Source: Candidatus Dechloromonas phosphorivorans (GTDB lineage: Bacteria; Pseudomonadota; Gammaproteobacteria; Burkholderiales; Rhodocyclaceae). Taken from it: a DNA stretch of 21,325 nucleotides. Under the pieces are notes generated by a model. The model was not told the origin of the DNA and searched no databases. It worked only from the letters and a program-made list of their open reading frames with translations. The DNA is taken from the NCBI GenBank assembly GCA_016709495.1, contig JADJMS010000035.1:1-21325 (forward strand), in the 5' to 3' direction. Made by a program: the position numbers and the translations under genes. Of this stretch, positions 18,333 through 21,325 are shown piece after piece. How positions within the stretch are numbered: the stretch's first letter is position 1; every line of letters begins with the position of its first letter.

Positions 18333-18965
18333 TTATACCTGAGTCCTTTTCAGGCCTTCACGTAGCAGGGTCAGGTGTACTGCCATATATTGTTGCGGAT
18401 CAACTTGGGTTCCTTGGCAACAAGCCATTGAGTAACGCCAGATGACCAGCATCAAAATGGGGGCGATAACTACGTCGATGGTTGTTTCGATATCCAACTT
18501 ACGAAATTCACCGCTTGCTATACCGCGCTCAAGGGCCGATGCGACTTGCGCACGACCTCGGCGAATCACATTTTCGTAATAAAACTGGGCTAACTCAGGA
18601 AAATTGCGCGATTCTGCGGTCATCAACTTTGGAATCCCGGCAAAGCTCGTTTCGCCGATGCCAGCCCACCAGTTGGCTAATAGTTTTTCCAGCAATTCGA
18701 AAGCGCTACCTTCGTGGCGCGAGGCAATTTCCTCGCCTTCAACCAGAACGGGTACAACCCCATCCTCAATAACGCTTTTGAACAACGCTTCCTTGCTGTC
18801 GAAATAAAGATATAGCGTTCCCTTGGAAACGCCAGCGCGTTGGGCGACATCTTCCAGTCGTGTCGCAGCAAAGCCCTTTTCGACGAAGAGGTCGAGAGCT
18901 GCAGCGGATAGCTCAGATGGCCGGGCTTCCTTGCGGCGCTTGCGAGGGGGGGAGATGTTGCTCAT
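18333..18965 (-). CDS. TetR/AcrR-family transcriptional regulator
   Basis: An intact 210-residue repressor-type regulator. The N-terminal helix-turn-helix is clear: ELSAAALDLFVEKGFAATRL, then EDVAQRAGVSKGTLYLYFDS and KEALFKSVI, with GTLYLYF as the recognition helix. The C-terminal ligand domain includes WWAGIGETSFAGIPKLMTAE and FYYENVIRRGRAQVASALER, similar to AefR/AcrR-like C-terminal domains. The ATG at 18965 has no Shine-Dalgarno sequence and directly follows a 36-base palindrome on the upstream side, which suggests autoregulation and possibly a short or leaderless message. It stands 60 bases upstream of the pcm-like/rhodanese/tolC set and may control it. The ligand is unknown, and the link to efflux is inferred from the tolC neighbour. 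Confidence 0.9.
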   Translation of the reverse strand: MSNISPPRKRRKEARPSELSAAALDLFVEKGFAATRLEDVAQRAGVSKGTLYLYFDSKEALFKSVIEDGVVPVLVEGEEIASRHEGSAFELLEKLLANWWAGIGETSFAGIPKLMTAESRNFPELAQFYYENVIRRGRAQVASALERGIASGEFRKLDIETTIDVVIAPILMLVIWRYSMACCQGTQVDPQQYMAVHLTLLREGLKRTQV

Positions 18966-19001
18966 TGGTAACTTAATGACTGATTGGTCATTAAGTTACC
19001 A
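18966..19001. promoter_or_regulatory. Palindromic operator, probable TetR autoregulation site
   Basis: TGGTAACTTAATGAC (18966-18980) and GTCATTAAGTTACCA (18987-19001) are perfect 15-bp inverted arms separated by TGATTG. The centre, TGAC-TGATTG-GTCA, has the half-site form common for TetR-family operators. It begins one base upstream of the tetR start codon and covers the predicted -10 element. Confidence 0.7.
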
Positions 19002-19022
19002 TCGAGGGCGATTTATGGTCAA
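18993..19022 (-). promoter_or_regulatory. Predicted tetR promoter
   Basis: On the minus strand TTGACC (complement of 19017-19022) is followed after 18 bases by TAACTT (complement of 18993-18998), a plausible -35/-10 pair. The -10 lies within the palindromic operator, and the -35 contains the stop codon of the upstream carbonic-anhydrase gene (19019-19021). Confidence 0.45.
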
Positions 19023-20480
19023 CGCCCTTCTTTGATCAGGCGGCTGGCTACTGGCTGGATCGGGCGCGCATTATTGCGATAGAGCCGCGAAAGATGGCGA
19101 TCTGATCCTGCGACACCTGCACCGGTTGCTTCATCACCAGCCACAATACGCCTTCCGTACAGGGGGCGTCGTTAGCGAACCCATATAGGTGTAATAGTTG
19201 CGGTTGGCCGGCAACAGCGAATTGGGATTGATGATCGGCGCGGGTGGGGATACCGAAACGTTCTTTTCCAGTGGCATGTTGTTCCACAAGGTCTGGATAA
19301 ACGGGTTTTCATCGCCGCGTTCCATCAAAACAGCGACTACCGCCAGAGAACCATCATCAGCCTTGTGCACCAGATGCGCAACCATGTCGAAATTACGGCC
19401 GTTAACTTTTTCTTCCGAAGGGCGGTGGAAGTGGAATTGAACCAATTCATACGTTTTCCGGTCAGCGTAATGCTGCTGTCGCCGACGTTGATCTGACGTA
19501 TGGCCGTTGTCGATGATACGCGGAAAGCCGAGGGCGATAGTCAAATTGCACTGGCTCAAGGTCCACCTTGATGCCTTCACGAGTGTCGATAGGTGACTGA
19601 CGTTGCAGCAACGGCGCAGGCCTGATTTTTCGGGTCCAGCCTGGCCTCGAGTTCTCAGGGCCGCCTTCGCCTTCACAAGACCAGTGAATATGGCGATGCT
19701 GATCCGCAGAGCTGTTGTGCGCCAACTCAGCATATAACCTTCCCTTGGCTGGCTTGGCTTTATGCGTGACCGGTTTGCTGGTTGTATGAACAATGACCGT
19801 GGATGACTTTGGCGGCGGAATTTCCTTGACCGGCGGCGCCGACTTCCCCAGTGCTGGCGGGGGGGCTTGCACGGGGCTTGCTCATGAAGCCTCCATCTGG
19901 GCCGCCTTCAGGTTGGGCCGGTTTGAAGGAATAACCGATTTGGGTGCTTCAGCAGGCGCTGCGTGGGCTGGTTCTGAAGCTTTGACGATAGCGGGTTTCT
20001 CTGGCCGTCGGCTGACTCTTTGTGGATGGTGTTTTTTTGGCCAGTTTCAGCTCACAGGCATCGTTCGCCTTTTAGGCAATCTCGGTAACGTTTTCCTTCG
20101 GTGGGCGGCAAACTTCGCGCAGCTGCTGTCGTCTAGCGTGCCAGTTCTGACTGGAAGATCGTTACCTTTGATCTCCTCTTCGCGAATTACCTCGGTCTCG
20201 TTCTTTTGAAAATTCGCTTGATCGTGTTGGCATTACGCGATCCGCAGTCGTAGCAGGTTATCGCTTCGATGACGCGATACCCGGCACCGGATTTTGCGTC
20301 AATCAGTTCTTTTCCGCCTGGCCGGCCTGCCCTGCCGTTCTCGTCGCGCTTGAGGCTGGTCCGATCAAACTCGATACGCTTGCCGGGTTCGGAGGAAATG
20401 GTTTGCCAAGTCCGGCGCAGCAGCGGCAGTCCTGGCAGTGTGGTAGAATGGCGGCAATGGCGAAAGGCGACCCCTTTAAA
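19019..20480 (-). pseudogene. Two-part protein: N-terminal unknown domain, Pro/Ala/Lys linker, C-terminal alpha-carbonic anhydrase; heavily frameshifted
   Basis: The C-terminal part is an alpha-class carbonic anhydrase (CO2 hydration, zinc enzyme, normally periplasmic): HIHWSCEGEGGPEN, QSPIDTREGIKVDLEPVQFD, YELVQFHFHRPSEEKVNG (two zinc His), DMVAHLVHKADDGSLAVVAV (third zinc His), NYYTYMGSLTTPP, and CTEGVLWLVMKQPVQVSQDQ. The correct last frame reads RLYRNNARPIQPVASRLIKE and GR before TGA at 19019-19021. Upstream on the same strand, across frame changes, is a linker (KSVIPSNRPNLKAAQMEAS, QAPPPALGKSAPPVKEIPPP) and an N-terminal domain near 20220-20440: RTWQTISSEPGKRIEFDRTS, GAGYRVIEAITCYDCGSRNA, NTIKRIF. 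That segment resembles short secreted proteins in which W starts a beta domain and a C-x-x-C or single Cys follows, perhaps surface-adhesin-E-like, but I do not recognise it firmly. The start is not visible; 20480 is approximate. At least seven frame changes are needed. Confidence 0.65.
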
Positions 20481-20590
20481 TCTTTATCGTTAAATTCTGA
20501 TGTTAGCAATGATATTTCTTGGCCAGTTTCTCAGAATCTTAGCCAATATTAAGCTTTCTTGCATTTGCCTGTGTTTCCAGTAACACGGCC

Positions 20591-20682
20591 TCTCGTTAGG
20601 GGTACCGACTGCGTGTTGTGTATTGCGGTCGACTTGAGAAAAACCCTTCAGACCTGACCGGGTCATGCCGTCGTGAAACGAA
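20591..20682 (+). promoter_or_regulatory. TPP (thiamine pyrophosphate) riboswitch upstream of thiC
   Basis: The conserved TPP-aptamer blocks are in order: AGGGGTACC (20598-20606), CTTGAGA (20632-20639, for CTGAGA), ACCCTT (20643-20648), GACCTGACCGGGTCATGCCG (20651-20670, for AACCTGAxCCGGGTAATGCCG). Stem P1 is formed by TCGTT (20593-20597) with AACGA (20678-20682). The small departures (inserted T, C for A) look like sequence errors or drift. It lies about 65 bases before thiC and is expected to lower its expression when TPP is abundant. Confidence 0.88.
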
Positions 20683-20747
20683 CTCTGTAGTTGGAACCAG
20701 ATCGCTCCTTGCCCATCTTACCTGCTGAAATTACGCACGGAGCCTCA

Positions 20748-21325
20748 ATGAACGCCACAGAACAATTCCTCGCCGCCAATGCCCACGTCGACAGGCTGCA
20801 GTCAAGACACCACCCAATTCCGCAAAGATTATATATCAGAAGGCACGCCCCGATGAATTCAAGTACCGATGCGTGAAATTTCGCAGGACTGGACGCCGAC
20901 CGCCTTCGGTGGCGAAAAGAGAATCCGCCGGTCTTCGTTTACGACTGCTCCAGCCCCCTTACTCCCGACCCGGCCGCCAAAATCGACATCCGCTCTGGTC
21001 TGCCGCCCTGCGTGCCGCCTGGATTGCTGAGCGCGGCGACGTTGAAGAGCTCCGGCCTGAGCTCCGAGTTCGGCCGCATTCGTGCCGAAGACAAGGCGCT
21101 CGACGAACTGCGTTTCCCGGCCTGCACCGCAAGCCGCTACCCGCCAAGGCCGGCAAGAACGTCTCGCAGATGCGCTATGCCCGTCAGGGCATCATCCGCC
21201 GGAATGGAATACGTCGCCATCCGTGAAAACAACCGCCGTGCCTACATGGAATCGTTACGGTCAACCGGAAAATGGGCGAAAAAATGGCTGCCTGCTTGGT
21301 CCAGCACCCAGGCCAGAACTTCGGC
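20748..21325 (+). CDS. thiC: Phosphomethylpyrimidine synthase ThiC, N-terminal part, frameshifted, continues past window
   Basis: Radical-SAM enzyme converting aminoimidazole ribotide to hydroxymethylpyrimidine phosphate in thiamine biosynthesis. The ATG at 20748 follows ACGGAG (20736-20741). The first frame reads MNATEQFLAANAHVD, then frames alternate: MREISQDWTPTAFGGEK, NPPVFVYDCSSPLTPDPAAK, IDIRSGLP, RAAWIAERGDVEEL, SSEFGRIRAEDKALDELRF, KAGKNVSQMRYARQGII and GMEYVAIRENNRRAYMESLR. These are all in the order of the ThiC N-terminal domain. About 190 residues are present. The catalytic C-terminal CX2CX4C cluster motif would lie beyond the window. At least six frame changes in under 600 bases, together with the riboswitch in front, point to poor sequence quality at this edge rather than a pseudogene. 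Confidence 0.88.

Noticed and set aside
19793..20209. Plus-strand open frame of 138 codons opposite the carbonic-anhydrase fusion gene
   Set aside because: The opposite strand carries coherent linker and domain text. The plus-strand product is Gly/Ala/Ser-rich without motifs.
20037..20530. 12-base repeat TTGGCCAGTTTC at 20037-20048 and 20519-20530
   Set aside because: Only two copies, one inside coding sequence, and no further similarity in the flanks. Most likely chance or an artefact of local misassembly.
1..21325. CRISPR arrays, tRNA/rRNA genes, transposases, integrases, toxin-antitoxin or phage-defence genes
   Set aside because: No regularly spaced repeats, no cloverleaf-like sequence with CCA end, and no protein motifs of these families were seen on either strand.

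Overview
The window looks like a betaproteobacterial chromosome segment. Rhodocyclales (Dechloromonas/Azonexus-like) is my best guess, from protein character and gene order (waaC-waaA facing tolC, a rhodanese and a Pcm-like gene). That placement is inference. All recognised genes concern the cell envelope, except a TPP-riboswitch/thiC locus and a carbonic anhydrase at the right edge.

Region 1 (about 1-9970) is an ABC-transporter-dependent O-antigen/surface polysaccharide cluster, visibly more A+T-rich than the rest. It holds three modular glycosyltransferase genes: two plus-strand multi-domain GT2 genes and one minus-strand WsaF-like gene. These are followed by a plus-strand set: wzm (export permease), wzt (ATPase with a C-terminal substrate-recognition domain), a GT4 glycosyltransferase and a membrane O-acyltransferase, ending at a likely terminator (9979-10007). 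The implied pathway is cytoplasmic assembly of the glycan, export by Wzm/Wzt and O-acylation.

Region 2 (about 10100-16000) is conserved LPS-core and precursor supply. On the minus strand a WaaE-like core glycosyltransferase, a UDP-glucuronate 4-epimerase and glmS form a tight operon. Divergent from it, waaC and waaA (inner-core heptose and Kdo transfer) overlap by 4 nt. Region 3 (about 15960-19000) is a minus-strand set: a TetR regulator with a long palindromic operator at its own start, a Pcm-like methyltransferase, a rhodanese and a TolC-type outer-membrane channel. Region 4 (about 19019-21325) holds a broken gene joining an N-terminal unknown domain, a Pro/Ala/Lys linker and an alpha-carbonic anhydrase, and then a divergent TPP riboswitch with the 5' part of thiC.

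A dominant property of the window is frequent +1/-1 frame changes, including in genes expected to be essential or strongly conserved (glmS, thiC, wzm/wzt). Blocks 12971-15993 (with waaE-like, waaC and waaA) and 17296-18965 are clean. I read most breaks as indel errors of a long-read or low-coverage assembly rather than real pseudogenes. Frameshifted genes are therefore given as their reconstructed full span. No tRNA, rRNA, CRISPR array, transposase or integrase was seen.
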